From Liolophura sinensis (Eukaryota > Mollusca > Polyplacophora > Chitonida > Chitonidae), in NCBI RefSeq assembly GCF_032854445.1, contig NC_088295.1, positions 61,981,249-62,045,248 on the forward strand: a stretch of DNA of 64,000 nucleotides, written 5' to 3'. Below the pieces are notes generated by a model. It saw nothing but the letters and a program-made list of their open reading frames with translations, did no database searches and was not told the origin of the DNA. Positions 33,101 to 45,270 of the stretch are shown piece after piece. The translations under genes and the position numbers were made by a program. Position 1 is the stretch's first letter, and every line of letters starts with the position of its first letter.

Positions 33101-36100
33101 GGGCAGAGCCCAGGGGAACCCACGACCATCCGCAGGTTGCTGGAAGACCTTCCTACGTACGGCCGGACAGGAAGCCAGCATGAGCGGGACTTGAACTCAC
33201 AGCGACCGCATTGGTGAGAGGCTCCTGGGTCATTGCGCTGCGATAGCGCGCTAACCGCCTGAGCCCTATAAATATGGGTGCTAACTATAAATATACATAG
33301 TTTAACGTGAAGCTACATGTACTCTCCATAGGAAACCTGAACCTATTTGAATATACGTACGATAATTCTTTGTAACTTCCTATAATTATTGTAGCTATTC
33401 CACAAACAATTTAAGGAGTTTTAACCTCTAACACGCCTTGCCTTCGTCCAATGCATCTACTCCTAGTGTTTTGGCTTCCTTTGTATATTATTTGATTTTC
33501 ATCTCACACACCTTTTACACACTTATATGCACGGGTTACATTCATATTAGCTAAAATAGTCACACAGCTGTTTTGTATTGGAATGTCCTTATTTATTTTA
33601 GACCATGGGTAATGATCTAACGAGCTACCGTGTGACTGTTGGGATATTTGGTCGGGCGTTTACTTCTTCAGGCTTATATAACTATCTTTGTGCCCCACCG
33701 ACTTTCTGTTGTCAACACACTGAAAATTGTCTACTGGATGTGTTATGTACCTTTACTTACTTGGTTAATTTTGAAGTGCGGGGATGTGGAAACGAATCCT
33801 GGGCCTCCAAATTAGCTTAAGAATCGAGTCGAACGTACACGTTAACGTTTGCAGGGCAAAGAATAAAGTAGATGAAATATTTGCGAACTTTAATGATTTT
33901 GATACCACTGCGATCACTGAATGTCATTTGAGTGAGGGAAATGACTCCTCTTCAGTTGCCCTCTCTGGTTATAAGGCACCTTTTCACAGAGATCGTAATC
34001 AAGCATCGGGAGGAGTCCGTGTTTATGTTGCCAGCCATTTGGCAGGAACTCGACGCACTGACCTTCAGTGTGACCTACTAGATATAGTATGGGTTGAAAT
34101 CAATGATAAACTCAGTACCCTTCTCTGCGTCATACACCGTCCTCCCAATTCCCTAATCCAGAAGTAAGAAGTCTTAGAAAAAAATATTCAACGCGTTTTA
34201 GACCATAATCCAAACAAAAATGTCATTATTGTAGGAGACCTTAACGAGAACCTTCTAGACCTTTCAAAGTTGCAAGGTATTATTTCGCGTTTGGGATTAA
34301 GTCAATGAATTCACACAGCTACAAAACCTCAGTCAAACACCCTTCTGGACCCTATAATTTGTAATAAACCCGACGTAATTATTGGTTCCGGTGTGCTTTC
34401 AAATTTCTGTAGCGACCACTGTCCAACTTACGTTCGTTTTCATTCCAATACAGTCTTCGAAAAGAGTTACAGTTTTAAAGTCCTCTGACTGGGATAGTAT
34501 TCTTGAAAGCGATTGTATTGAGAGTATTGCCAAAAAAAATGGAGAGTAATATATTGCATGCTGCAAAGAATACAATTCCTAACAAAACAATTACAGTCAA
34601 ATACAAAGACAAAAGCTGGATAACAACACAAATTAAACACGAAATTCGAGTAAGAGACTGTTTGTTTCAACGATCGAGACGTTTTAAAACTTGTCATAAT
34701 ATACGTACATTTAAAACTAAAAGAAATAAAGTTAATTCACATATTAAATCCTCGAAACTTTCTCACCAGTCCAAAAAATGACGAAAAATTCGATCCGGCA
34801 ATATAAGTGAAAAAGTATGGTGGAAAATAGCTAATTCATTTCTAAAGGGTAAATCAGGTCAGGGTGTTACTTTTCCGAAACTAATAACCGATGATGGATC
34901 ATACGAGTACAATTCAAGCACAAAGGCCACTATATTAAATAACTATTTCTCCAGCATATGTACAGTAGAAAATTCAGCAATAGGTCCACCAGCTCAAACA
35001 CTGCAATCTGAAGCAATTCTACAGGAAAACGTTATCACACGAGAGGATATAAACGATATCATAAGCGGCCTCGACACTTCCAAAGCCTCTGTCCCAGATG
35101 GAATAAGTCCCAAACATCTAGATGAAGGAAAGGATATTCACACGCCTGTATTGTCGCACCTTTTTAATATGTCCCTCACTGTAGGTAAATTCCCAAAGTT
35201 ATGGAAAATTGCTAATGTAACTCCAATTTACAAAAAATATACACGATTTTAGAAATTACAGGCCCATATCTCTACTAAGCTGCTTAAATAAAGGATTTGA
35301 AAGAGCTGTGTTCAAATATGTTTTTCAGTTTTTGCGAAATAACATCTGTACAGCACAGCACGGATTTCTCCCATCTAGATCAACGGTGACTCAACTGCTA
35401 GGTATATATTTTGACATAGTCAGTTCCTTAGATAAAGGGAAAGAAGTATACTTTGTCTTTTTTGATATTTCAGAGGCTTTCGACAAAGTCTGGCATAAAG
35501 GATTATTATACAAACTTAAAAGTGTTGGTATTTTACTGAGGCAAGTGAGGCAATTTATTAAACTGGTATGAGGATTATCTCACAAACAGAACGCAACATG
35601 TTGTCTTCAATGGCCAGCAATCAGAAATAAGCACACTACAAGCAGGAGTGCCCCAGGGTTCGGTTCTTGGGACCCTATTGTGAGGAGTGGTCCAAAAAAT
35701 GGCTCGTTAAATTTAATTTTGACAAAACACATGCTTTACTTGTGTCCCGACGCAAAACACCATCCATTCTATCCCCTATCGTCAACTCAGTCACAATTAA
35801 AATATCCCCGTCCCTTAAACATCTGGGTCTGACACTATCAGAAGATGGCACTTGGAACGAGCATATCGACAATATTATTTCTGGTTCATGTAAACAGACA
35901 GGAATCTTTAGAAGTCTTAAATACACACTGGATAGAAAAATCCCTATCCGTTGCGCTCTGTTGGAGCAATCACCCCTTTCTTCTGCCGAACAGAACAGTT
36001 CAGAAATTCATTCTTCCCTCGCACTGTTCGAGATTGGAATGCTCTTCCCCCTCGTGTGAAAGAACTCAGTGATCCAGCCCATTTTAAGTCTCAGCTCAAT

Positions 36101-39100
36101 TTATTGTTTCAGAAGACAAAATCGCCTCCATGGTACTACTCATGTTATCTGTATGATGCACAGAGGGTAAAACTAATGGATGGTATTAGGGCGTCGGGTT
36201 ATACTGGTGTTATTACACCTGTTACATTACTTTTTGGGGACAACACATTTCCGGCAAAATCTAATGAAATAATTAGATAATGTGATAATAATGTTAGAAA
36301 ATTAGATAATAATGTGGGTTGCTTTATTAATGAGAGCCGGAGATTTAATTAGCAGTGCGTATTTACATCATCAGTCTCAGGCTTTAGAGACAAAAAAGAG
36401 ACAAAAACATCGGGAATCCTATTTGCATATTTAGATGTATAATTTTAGGAAACTTTCCAAAATATTGTTCTTAGATATCTTTCGATTTTCCTTTTTATTC
36501 AAGCACATGTCTGTATTATATCGTCCATTTTGAACTGTTGATATGTAGCCCATCCCGCACTGCACGTTCTCACAAAAAGCACTTTCTCTTGCACATGTAA
36601 TTCGCTGGTCTGATTACATTATATATGTACACACGCACGGTTATTTATCTGTAAAATTGTTGTATTCATCAAATGGGTCACAGTATCAGTCACGGCTTAT
36701 TGTGGTACCAAAGATTACAAAACAAAGACTATATGAAAAAAAACAATAAATAATACTTCAGGTAGCCATCTATGAAAAACTCTACCCGTTTATCATAATG
36801 CCCACGGTAGATCTGTGAAAAAAATGGCTTGTTAGGTGATCGCATACCTGACTGGCGGAACGGTACCATGTGTACGGAAGTCTGCCAGCAGGGCTTTCCT
36901 CTCCCAGAAGAACCTGATGTAGAGCATTTCCGGTCTCCTGAGCCGGGAAGAAGCAAGCGATGATGGAGCTGACGGCCTCGTTCTGGTCCGCCCATGTGAT
37001 GTCAAGAGGTCCGGCGTTAAACATGAGCAGAACCACTGGGACGCCATTAGCTAAAACATATATGTAGCACATGTATCTCTCACAATTAAAATGACAACTA
37101 ACTTTGCCATGGCTCGAGGTTACCAATCGATTAAAAGAAGTTCTTGTTTCCTTCTCAGTTTTGTTCCTTCCCGCGTAGACAATCTACTACATGTGACCAT
37201 TTAGTGTTCATTCGAAGCCCTAGCAAATACGGTGGCGCTATCTGCATATAATGCTCCCAGCTTTATTCCTGTTACTGTACCTTTTACTAACGGTTTGAAA
37301 TCAGAACATTACCTACCATACTTAACAACATCTTGTAAAAGCTGAAGTTGAGATCCTGGGAGATTCACGTTCATCCTGTCATGTCCCTCACGCTCAATAG
37401 ACTGACCTACAAAATGCATACATATGGGCCTTACCTGACAAAAACATTAATATGCACCTAACCCTAAGAAATCTCTAAAAAAAAACAATTATCCAAACAT
37501 TTTTTATGAATTAAAAGTAAAGAAATATTGAAATAACATTTAACTCAATAATGGTTGTTCAAACCTGGAGAGATGTGCTTGATCCTAACTGGCCAATTCT
37601 TGGATGTTGCATGATCAAAGGTTCGTGAACAAAAATTGCTTTCAGCATATGTTCAGCATCTAATGGCAATCCCCAACATGCTGATACAAATATATAAAAG
37701 ATAAAGTAATCAAATGTTCTGCTACATATCGCTAATATTTCAACGGCGGCAAATTTTGTTTCCTTTCCAAGTAGGCCCATATTTTCGGGAGTATACAAGC
37801 AAAACTGGAAGAAGAAAAATGGGCCGTGAGTTGTGTGGGATCGTTTTAGCATAACCACATTTCCATACAACATATTAACAAATGTACTTGAAACAATTTA
37901 GTTCGGCAAAGCAATGACAACTGCATTGGTATTTTAAGTACTGCACCATATTGCTGGGGGGAAAGTCGCCTACAAGAGTAAGAACACGTTCATTTTTTAT
38001 CTGAACAGTGGCGACAAATTGGTGCTAGCAGATGTAAACCGTGTATGGTAAATAGGTTGGTAATTGTTTTTACAAACCTGTGCCAAGACAGACAAACACA
38101 ATATTGGATCCATAGACCGCCTTTTCCACATCACCGCTGTTGTAATCCGTACACTCTGTGACCGAGCAGCCATTGGTCATGCTGAGGGTAGGCCAGATGG
38201 ATTTAAGACCCACGTATGGGGTTACGATATAGTCATGAGGACTGTTTGGAGGGTAGTCCCCAAACAACTGACTGGCATTGTTCGACATTGGGCCGACAAC
38301 CTGAAAGTTCATTACAGAAACAACATTTACAATTAACACTGTCATAATTTCTAATATTTACGACGGTGTACGGAATTAACTGAGCAACGTAAGTTTATAA
38401 GACACATTAAATAGTCTCCATACTTAAATCCCGATCTGTATCTATGAATTCGGTAAAATTTGGCCCGTATTTACCTTCCCGTTTCGTTCAATAGATTTAC
38501 AACAACAAGTTACGTCTTACCATGGTCCACTGGTCATTCTAGATTATGTTAATTAGCCATCTGTATCAGATTTGTGCGCTCTTTCGGCAAAAGCAGTAGA
38601 CGGAAGGCTTCGTGTCTCTGCACGAGGACAATAGTAAACTGCGGGATGATTTCAAGTTGAGCGTTACGTTTTGTAGGTTAAAACATTAATTTTCTAAAGA
38701 TACTCCGTCCAGTGTTGCTATAAATCGAGTTCATATTTTGTACTGAATACAACCATTTTGCTGATAAATACAGAGAACTTAGTAAGCGATCTGTCTTGGG
38801 TGTTGCTCCTCATACACACAATTACTCTGATTGCGTTCTTTGTGCATTATTTGTCAATACACCAGCCCGTGGTTAACAAGAGAAACCACCCGTTAAAAAT
38901 GTAACACACCTGTCTGTCTCTAAAAAAAGAATGTTTACAAATCGACAAAACAAATTTTCTTTATTTCCATTAATTCTAGATATTACAGATTGTTTTCTTT
39001 CTATAAATGGTACTTGTACTGTTTGAAAACAGAAGACAATTTCTGTTTATTTCCGTTAACTTTTGATATTGTTTATAGTTTTGTTATGCACACGCACTTT

Positions 39101-42100
39101 CTCTCTGTACTACCTTTCCAGTTTTTTATGTTCAGATGAATGTGGCTTTGGAAAATGATCTTGCATTTATGAATTTGAAAGAATACGACAAGGGCTATAT
39201 ACTCCATATGAAGAATAATTCAAAAGTATTCCATATTTCTAAAACCAATAGAAACCTTGGAACGATCTGTAAACGCGTAAATGAAAGATAAAAGATCTTT
39301 TGATAAAAGACACAATAACCACAAATATAATAAGGTTTCGTTAAACAGACCTTGGCTATTGTTTTGAATTTGTCAGTTAACATATTCGCCCATCTTCACA
39401 GAATAACCACAAGTAAATTTCTCTTACCGAAACCTTTTCATATTGGCTCGGAGTGTTTATCGGTAAAAAGTTGTTGTTCTTCAGAAGAACGAAGGACTTG
39501 ACGGCTGCCTCTCTGGAGAGGGCGATATGAGGTTCACTCTCGATGACCGTCAGATCAATCCTGTTATAGGGGTTCATTTCCGGTGGGTCAAACTCTCCCT
39601 GCCTCAGTCTGGTGTAGAACAGAGGCTTCACCATCTCTTTGACAGTGTTCATGGTAAGCATTCCTTCTTGAACAGCCTGGGCTGAAATATCCACAATCAA
39701 ATGTGTTTTTAGTTTGCTGTCTCCGGGATTAAATATATATAAAATCGTTTTATGTTTTATTTTAGTTGTATTTTAAGAGAAAAGACCAAATTGGGTATTG
39801 ACAAACCATGTTTCAAATGGCAGACTAGTTTAAAATTTTGAAATCTTCCGTAAGTTAGATTAATTGTTTGAAAACTCATCTTAAAACGATTTCCATTTTC
39901 CTGTTCTTAAAGAAATCCGACACCTGTATATAAGCCAACACTCAACAGGGTGTTTCTCTTTTTTTTTTTCTTCTTTTTTTGGTGGGGGGGGAAGGTGGAC
40001 GGTGCCTTAATCAAATACAGTCGAAAAAAACGAACAAACTGAAGTAAATTAAATCTTCGGTGTGCATGAGCATCTACAAAACTCTTACCCATATGAGAGA
40101 AAAAATCACTGTCTTCAATTTTCGCAGGAGCCAGTTCTAAACTACATCCGGCATTGACACATGCGGCCACTGTTTGGACACTGGTGTTTAGGTAATGATG
40201 AGCATTGACGATGTTCTCTATCGCGCCTTCATCACTGATCACGTAACCCGTGAACCCCCATTCACCGCGCAGCACATCCGTAAGTAACTTCTTGTTCGCG
40301 CACGCTGGAACTCCGTTAATCCTAAAATTGTGGGGGTTTGAAAAGATATCGATAAGATATAGATAACGACGCTTTTGTCAACTGGACGATAGACTGGTTT
40401 CATCGGGTGAAATCCAATTTAAAAAATGATAATGAATATATGACTGTTAGTTATATATTAAAACACGAGAATTCATTCATCAGACAGGAAAAAAAACATA
40501 TTGTTCTTTTTGTTTCGCAGTTCTCTAACGGATGGCAATGTCTTTAATCAAACCAGCAATTGTAGGAATATCAATTTACTCACAAGATAAAGCATTGTGG
40601 ATGGCATTACATTGACCCGTTACATTTGATAAATCAAGTTATGTGAGAAATAATAATGACCTATTATAACTGCACATCAAGCTGTAAGTTCCTGCCTCAA
40701 CACACATTCGAAAAGCCGGGAGAAACGTCAATCGCCAATCTCGGGTAGACACCTGCAATGTAGAGGAGTTTTACGAGCAAAGGCTTACTTATACATTGTT
40801 TCTGTAACGGTATAAATGGAGGTATACGAAAGTGAACAGAGCATTTATATTTAAAGCCAAAATAAGTGTGTCGACAACATATTCCTGGAATATGGTCGAT
40901 ATGACAAAGACGTAATCATTCATACAAACAATTACAATGGCCTAACCTTGGCGTCAAATGAAAATCTAGTGACGGGATAGCTCTCTGGACCACCGTGAAC
41001 GTCAAAGTGTTTACATCCGGCATTGGCTCTGACGTAACGTGGGTGATCTCCCTGTAAGCCGGCCACGAAATGCTGAGCGTACAGACCATTCATGAACGGA
41101 TCCTCACCATAGGTTTCCTGGTACAAAGCGAATATGGAGCGAATATAGAACAGAATTAATTGAAATCCTTTGTGCTTTTGGATCCAGACTTTTTTTAAGA
41201 ATTTGAAGAACAATTTACAATCAGCCTCAACCATACAAAATTAACTAACTCAGAATGTCAGGTATGACCATGGATTTTATACAACTCATGACAAAATTTA
41301 TATAACACACTGACCTGATTTCTTCCCCATAAAGGATGTCTCATGATGTTGATAACGGGACTAAAACAGCTGATGCCCTTGTGATAACCGTGTACGTCGT
41401 ACTTAGTGTAGTTGTTGTACTTGGCTCGCACTTCTACGGATGTTGCTTCCGCAACACGGAAAATAATGCTGGGACTGAAAAGACGTATATAACACAACCA
41501 ACAAAATCGAATGCCCTGTAGGGGGTTTCCGTGGTCGGGGTGGTGAGAGTGACCCAGAGGCTTCTCACCAATGCAGTCGCTGTGAGTTCAAGTCCAGCTA
41601 ACGTTGGTTTCCCCTCCGGTCGTACGTGAGAAGATCTGGAAACAACTTGCGGATGGTCGTGGATTCCCCCGCACTCTGACCAGTTTCTATCACCATAATG
41701 CTGTCGCATAAGTGAAATATTCTTGATTACGGCCTGATCAAATAAATAAATAAATAATGCTTTGCAGTACCCAAGAGCACAGCTTTAAATAGGTGATAAT
41801 GAAACCATCGCTAACTGATATATTTATAGAAACAGATATCTTTCATGATTATATCTTAACCATCATCCTTCTCAATGTAATAATTTTCGTTTACCTGAAA
41901 GTTGCTGCCAAACCTAGCGCCTGTGGAAATGACGTAGCGTCTCCCGCGTCGACATCACCCCGCAAACATTCCGTGTCCCAATCGTGCGCTTTAATCCCTA
42001 AGCGATCTATAGCTGGAGCCGGTCGAGTTTTAGCCATCTGTGGGACAATCTCATCCAGGGTGAGCCTGCCTACAAGGTCGTTCACCCGCTCATCCCATGA

Positions 42101-42190
42101 CAAGGAAATGTTCCGGAAGGGAAAGTCACACTGAGCACCGAGAGCGAAAACGTGAAGAACCAAACATCCGATCAACAGTTCCCCTGCCAT
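30114..42190 (-). CDS. Gene C: secreted GH3 beta-xylosidase-like enzyme, 12 exons, 741 aa
   Basis: Coding exons, minus strand: 42190-41895, 41474-41315, 41117-40947, 40752-40661, 40321-40089, 39681-39428, 38300-38078, 37406-37317, 37050-36848, 32567-32364, 31717-31534, 30229-30114 (TAG stop). The Met at 42190 gives MAGELLIG and a leader ending GAQC. K188/H189, D270 in VISDE (Val to Ile) and E481/E483 in GQSIEREGHDR are retained. Exon 6 is 3 bp shorter because an AAC triplet is missing (KNNNF, not KNNNNF), and its start is private (AVQEGMLTMNTVKEM). Intron 9 is 4.28 kb, against a few hundred bases in A, B and D, because it carries a SINE and a LINE. Intron 10 begins with a very G-rich tract on the transcript strand. 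Exons 1-3 and 5 are closest to gene D, while exons 7, 11 and 12 are closest to gene B. All splice sites are GT-AG and no stop interrupts the frame. Confidence 0.93.
30526..31299 (+). mobile_element. Candidate second solo LTR, intron 11 of gene C
   Basis: Begins TGTTGGTATGTG and ends GGGTCGTAACA, the same CGTAACA end as the LTR in gene B. A TATA box (GGCTATATAAGACC near 30704) and AATAAA-like signals near 31185 lie inside. The flanks (CTGAC left, CTGTT right) do not form a clean target duplication. A 153-codon hydrophobic frame inside (30719-31180) matches nothing I know. Confidence 0.35.
32240..32345 (-). other. G-rich tract at the start of intron 10 of gene C
   Basis: The plus strand is a near-continuous C-rich run. 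The gene C transcript therefore has many runs of three or more G within about 20-125 nt after the exon 10 donor. Such G-runs can form quadruplexes or act as splicing enhancers. Confidence 0.6.
32995..33264 (-). repeat. Full-length family 1 SINE with 11-bp target duplication, intron 9 of gene C
   Basis: CCTATAAATAT occurs at 32984-32994 and at 33265-33275. Between them is a complete reversed SINE: A/T-rich tail, GTACTCAAGAATATTTCACT, body, GTTCAAGTCC-type B box in reverse, and the tRNA head ending at CTCAGG.CGGTTAGCGCG. This marks the precise ends of the family. Confidence 0.92.
33740..36290 (+). mobile_element. Defective non-LTR retrotransposon (CR1/Jockey-like), intron 9 of gene C
   Basis: Endonuclease segment about 33800-34440: AITECHLS, GGVRVYVASHL, VIHRPPNS, then after a stop IIVGDLNENLLD and NFCSDHCPTY (the SDH motif). 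Reverse transcriptase segment about 34800-36120: DTSKASVPDGISPKHL, ANVTPIYKK, QHGFLPSRSTVTQLL, FFDISEAFDKVWH, AGVPQGSVLG, then directly EEWSKKWLVKFNFDKTHALL. The stretch with the FADD catalytic box is missing at about 35682. The C-terminal FFPRTVRDWNALPPRV is present. Frameshifts and stops interrupt the frame, so the copy is dead. Confidence 0.88.
41521..41757 (+). repeat. Family 1 SINE, intron 1 of gene C
   Basis: Degenerate head near 41524, then GAGTTCAAGTCCAGCTAACG, body and a shortened tail CTGATCAAATAAATAAATAA. It is antisense to gene C. Confidence 0.75.
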
Positions 42191-42245
42191 GTTGTCCTGT
42201 TTGACCAGAAAATATGTCGGCCAGAGTGTGACAAGTGGCCTCTAC

Positions 42246-42265
42246 ATATCAGCAGAAATCACATG
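42246..42265 (-). promoter_or_regulatory. Upstream element of gene C, identical to one at gene D
   Basis: The minus strand reads CATGTGATTTCTGCTGATAT 56 bp upstream of the gene C ATG. The same 20 bases occur upstream of gene D. The TGATAT end may serve as a weak TATA-like signal. Identity in otherwise diverged flanks suggests either recent common origin or a conserved regulatory site. Confidence 0.45.
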
Positions 42266-43910
42266 TGTGCTCCACAAATGTATTGTTGTCATCTCGGATT
42301 AGATCATCAATCCAGCGATTGTCTCTTCAGCTAATGATTTTTATCTACATCATTCAGTGTGTAAATAAAATCCAGCAGACACTTCATGATCACTTTTTGT
42401 CAGTAGACCTTGTATGACCCGTACTCTATATCCTTAGACGCGCTCAGACGCTTACGCAGCTTATCACGATGAAGAGGCTTACGACAGGAACTCAATAATA
42501 GAAACAGATATTCAATTTACAATACGCCATTAGTCTGAACAGGGGAGTATATTTGGTGTATTAAAGTCGGTTTTCGCTTTAAACATTTGTGTGTTTATGG
42601 CTAGCCTTGGAGATTCAGCTGCCCTCCTGATACCATATGTCTTATGATTTTAGTCGTAGACAATACCTGACAAGTAGATAAAAACTTCATCATTATTTTT
42701 TCCAAATAAATTATGAACATATTGTGAAATATTGTGAAGCGTAATTGTACCAACAATTTATACTTGGACATATATTCATAACTTTCCGAAGAACACATAA
42801 ATTAATGGCGTGTGATCTTGTACGAATGTGCAGGTGAAAACGCGTTGTGCTAATGTGAGTACAGTTCACTTTATTAAAACAAAATATAATGGAAGGGAGA
42901 CAGATTCACTAATGATTGCATCCATCAAAAGGAAGAGGCTATTGACGATGCATCGGAAGCATGTGTATCCTCCTCGCCATCGTCATCATCCTTCTGGAGA
43001 TCTTTACTTTTGCTTAGCTCTACTGATATAACTTTCCTTTGGCATATTAAAGGGTCATGGTCATATGGCAGCTATATTAGTGATTCTAGAGGACATCTTA
43101 GAAACGTTAGAAATGTCGTCCATTTCATTTGCCAACTTTCGAAGATCTATTAGACACATCCCTGTACGCCTGAAACCACATTTATAGCTAAATGATTGCA
43201 GGCTCCATAAACTCATATATGTGTTTGGTTAAGATATCTTTTGGCAATGTTGCCATCCGTCAAAACCATGTCAAAACTGGTCTCCAGTTGGTTTTCAAAG
43301 ACGAAAACACACTGACGTCCAACGGCTGGCACAAATGTGTACCGTGCACATTTTGTAGGCAGACACACAAAAATAGTGTGAGTTCTTACCACTGCAGGCT
43401 TTCTTCTCCGAAGTCACAATATGTTGTTCACATCAACATGTTTTCCCTCGAAGGATTTTATCTAATTCTGCTCAAGCCAATGTGCTAATTTACTACTATT
43501 AAAACATTCGCATGAACAGTTAAAATAAAGCCCTGAGTGGGGTAAATTGATAAAAGCAACAGAAACAAACACGAGCCCCAGACTTAAGTAAGTTGTTGTC
43601 CACAGTTTGTTGTCCACAGTTTGGTTCAGGTTTCCTAGTTTTGTATGAAAAACCTTCTTTGAGCAAAAGCGTATTGCAGAATAGGATTTTACCAGCTTTA
43701 CCAACGTACAGGGGCTTGATTAAAGCATTTTCAAAAATTGTTTCATAGCTCTGAATTGAACAGAGATTAATTGGTCCGTATCTTTTGGCTCGTTGAATTG
43801 GGACCCTTACTTTTCCAAGACAAAAGGAAAATATTTCGATTGATGCGGGATTTTTTTTCTTTTAGTCTAGGTCCTCGGGCGAACCGTTTCACACGCCAAC
43901 AGTTGTTTAA
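42266..43910. other. C-D spacer, first part, no gene seen
   Basis: AT-rich and without recognisable coding or repeat structure apart from gene C promoter sequence at its left end. Confidence 0.45.
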
Positions 43911-44013
43911 TTATTTATTTATTTGATTGGTGGTTTTTTCCGTCAAACGACGAGGGCCAGCAATAAGGTGGGAGGAAACCGGACAGTATCCAAGGAAGCC
44001 TATGACCATCAGC
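43911..44013 (-). repeat. Family 1 SINE tail fragment
   Basis: TTATTTATTTGATTGGTGGT and GGGCCAGCAATAAGGTGGGA, then CCTATGACCATCAG. Degenerate, 5'-truncated. Confidence 0.65.
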
Positions 44014-44474
44014 CTACAGATTGTTGAACTTCATACACATATCTGATGAATGAGAAACGATTTCCTGGTACAGAAATCTTTAACTAATAAACTTTTATTC
44101 TTTTTCTGGGAGTTGTAATGACAACAGCTTTGTACATTTTGTCCAGAATAAAAAGAAAGAGTCTGGTTAAGATGTACATTCGTGAATAAGCAATGATACA
44201 ACATGAAAAGACAAAAGTTGGAAACCTTCTGTAAACAAATTTGTTTGATGCTCCGTCATCGTTCTGCACAGACACCAGAATATTAAATTTGAAATTTTTT
44301 AGACATTACAGCTGATAACAGGCAGCGCTTAATCTACAATATGAATGATAGGTCTAAACTTGGGTACATGCACAGAGGTCAGCAAAACCCTTGTGTATTT
44401 TGCAGGGACATCTGGTACCTGTAATTTCTGCGTTTTAGAAAAAGAATGTTTAATATTCGTCGTCAGAGATATCT

Positions 44475-44774
44475 TTATGATTGAGGAGAGTTAACGAGGT
44501 AAGGCTGTACTGCTGTATGTCGAATTAGGGTTGGATCAGTAGATAATTTCTTCAACTGCATGGTGTCGCCGAGCAGTTCTAGAATATTCCTGTAACGATC
44601 CATTCTGTTGATGATGACAATTTCAATTCCCTGGTCCCGCTTAATCGAGACATACTTGCGTTCTGTGTTTCTTAACATGTTCATGCTAATATTCATGTGC
44701 AGACGTTTTTCATTAAAGTCAAGAAAGTTGTATCCTTGAACGCGAATTGTGTGTTTTATTTTGACATCTTTCAT
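44475..44774 (-). pseudogene. Fragment of RT-type polyprotein (Penelope-like N-terminal part)
   Basis: An open frame of 99 codons reads, in part, SIKRDQGIEIVIINRMDRYR, LLGDTMQLKKLSTDPTLI. This resembles the RADKG..VVM(D)..DY...LLxDxxxYxxLxxDPT segment that precedes the RT core in the element family seen at 26565-27620. No RT core follows, so it is probably an isolated transposon fragment. Family assignment is from memory and moderate. Confidence 0.45.
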
Positions 44775-45162
44775 GTATCTCTAAGGGAGGACGTTCTTCT
44801 AATTCAGCTGATCACAAGGAGATTCTTATTTTGCAAAAACGTTAGTTTCTTAGGTCTGTTAGCAAGGCTGTACTCTGAAATGACAACCCCTGGGCATACT
44901 TAAACTGGCAACATGTTTAACTGAATGTTGTAAGCTATTTCCTCACGCGTCTTTTGGAGTATTTATTCGATCATTGCCAAACTCGCCAGTTTTTAATTTT
45001 ACGAGAGCATTCAGTTGTATGGGTGAATGACTTACATATGTAATCCACACTGGTGAAAGACAAACCTATTATCAATGGACTTAACACAGCGCAAAACGGT
45101 CCCACAAAAAATTCAAACACATAAGCCGGAAGCTATTAACCATATAAAGTCGTCCGTAATAT

Positions 45163-45168
45163 TTTAAT
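45163..45168 (-). terminator. Probable polyadenylation signal of gene D (ATTAAA)
   Basis: ATTAAA on the minus strand about 105 bases past the gene D stop, matching the gene A spacing. For gene B only a weak TATAAA at 16983-16988 is seen. For gene C none is seen near the stop. Confidence 0.45.
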
Positions 45169-45270
45169 AGAAAGGAACAACTAAGACGCCCGCACACCGG
45201 CAAAAATGCAGTATAAATATAATCACAACCATGAAAATATACATCTAGATTTCTGCACTTGTACTGAATA

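Noticed and set aside
32638-33183. 181-codon plus-strand ORF
   Set aside because: Its 3' third is antisense SINE sequence and the rest is intron DNA without protein similarity.
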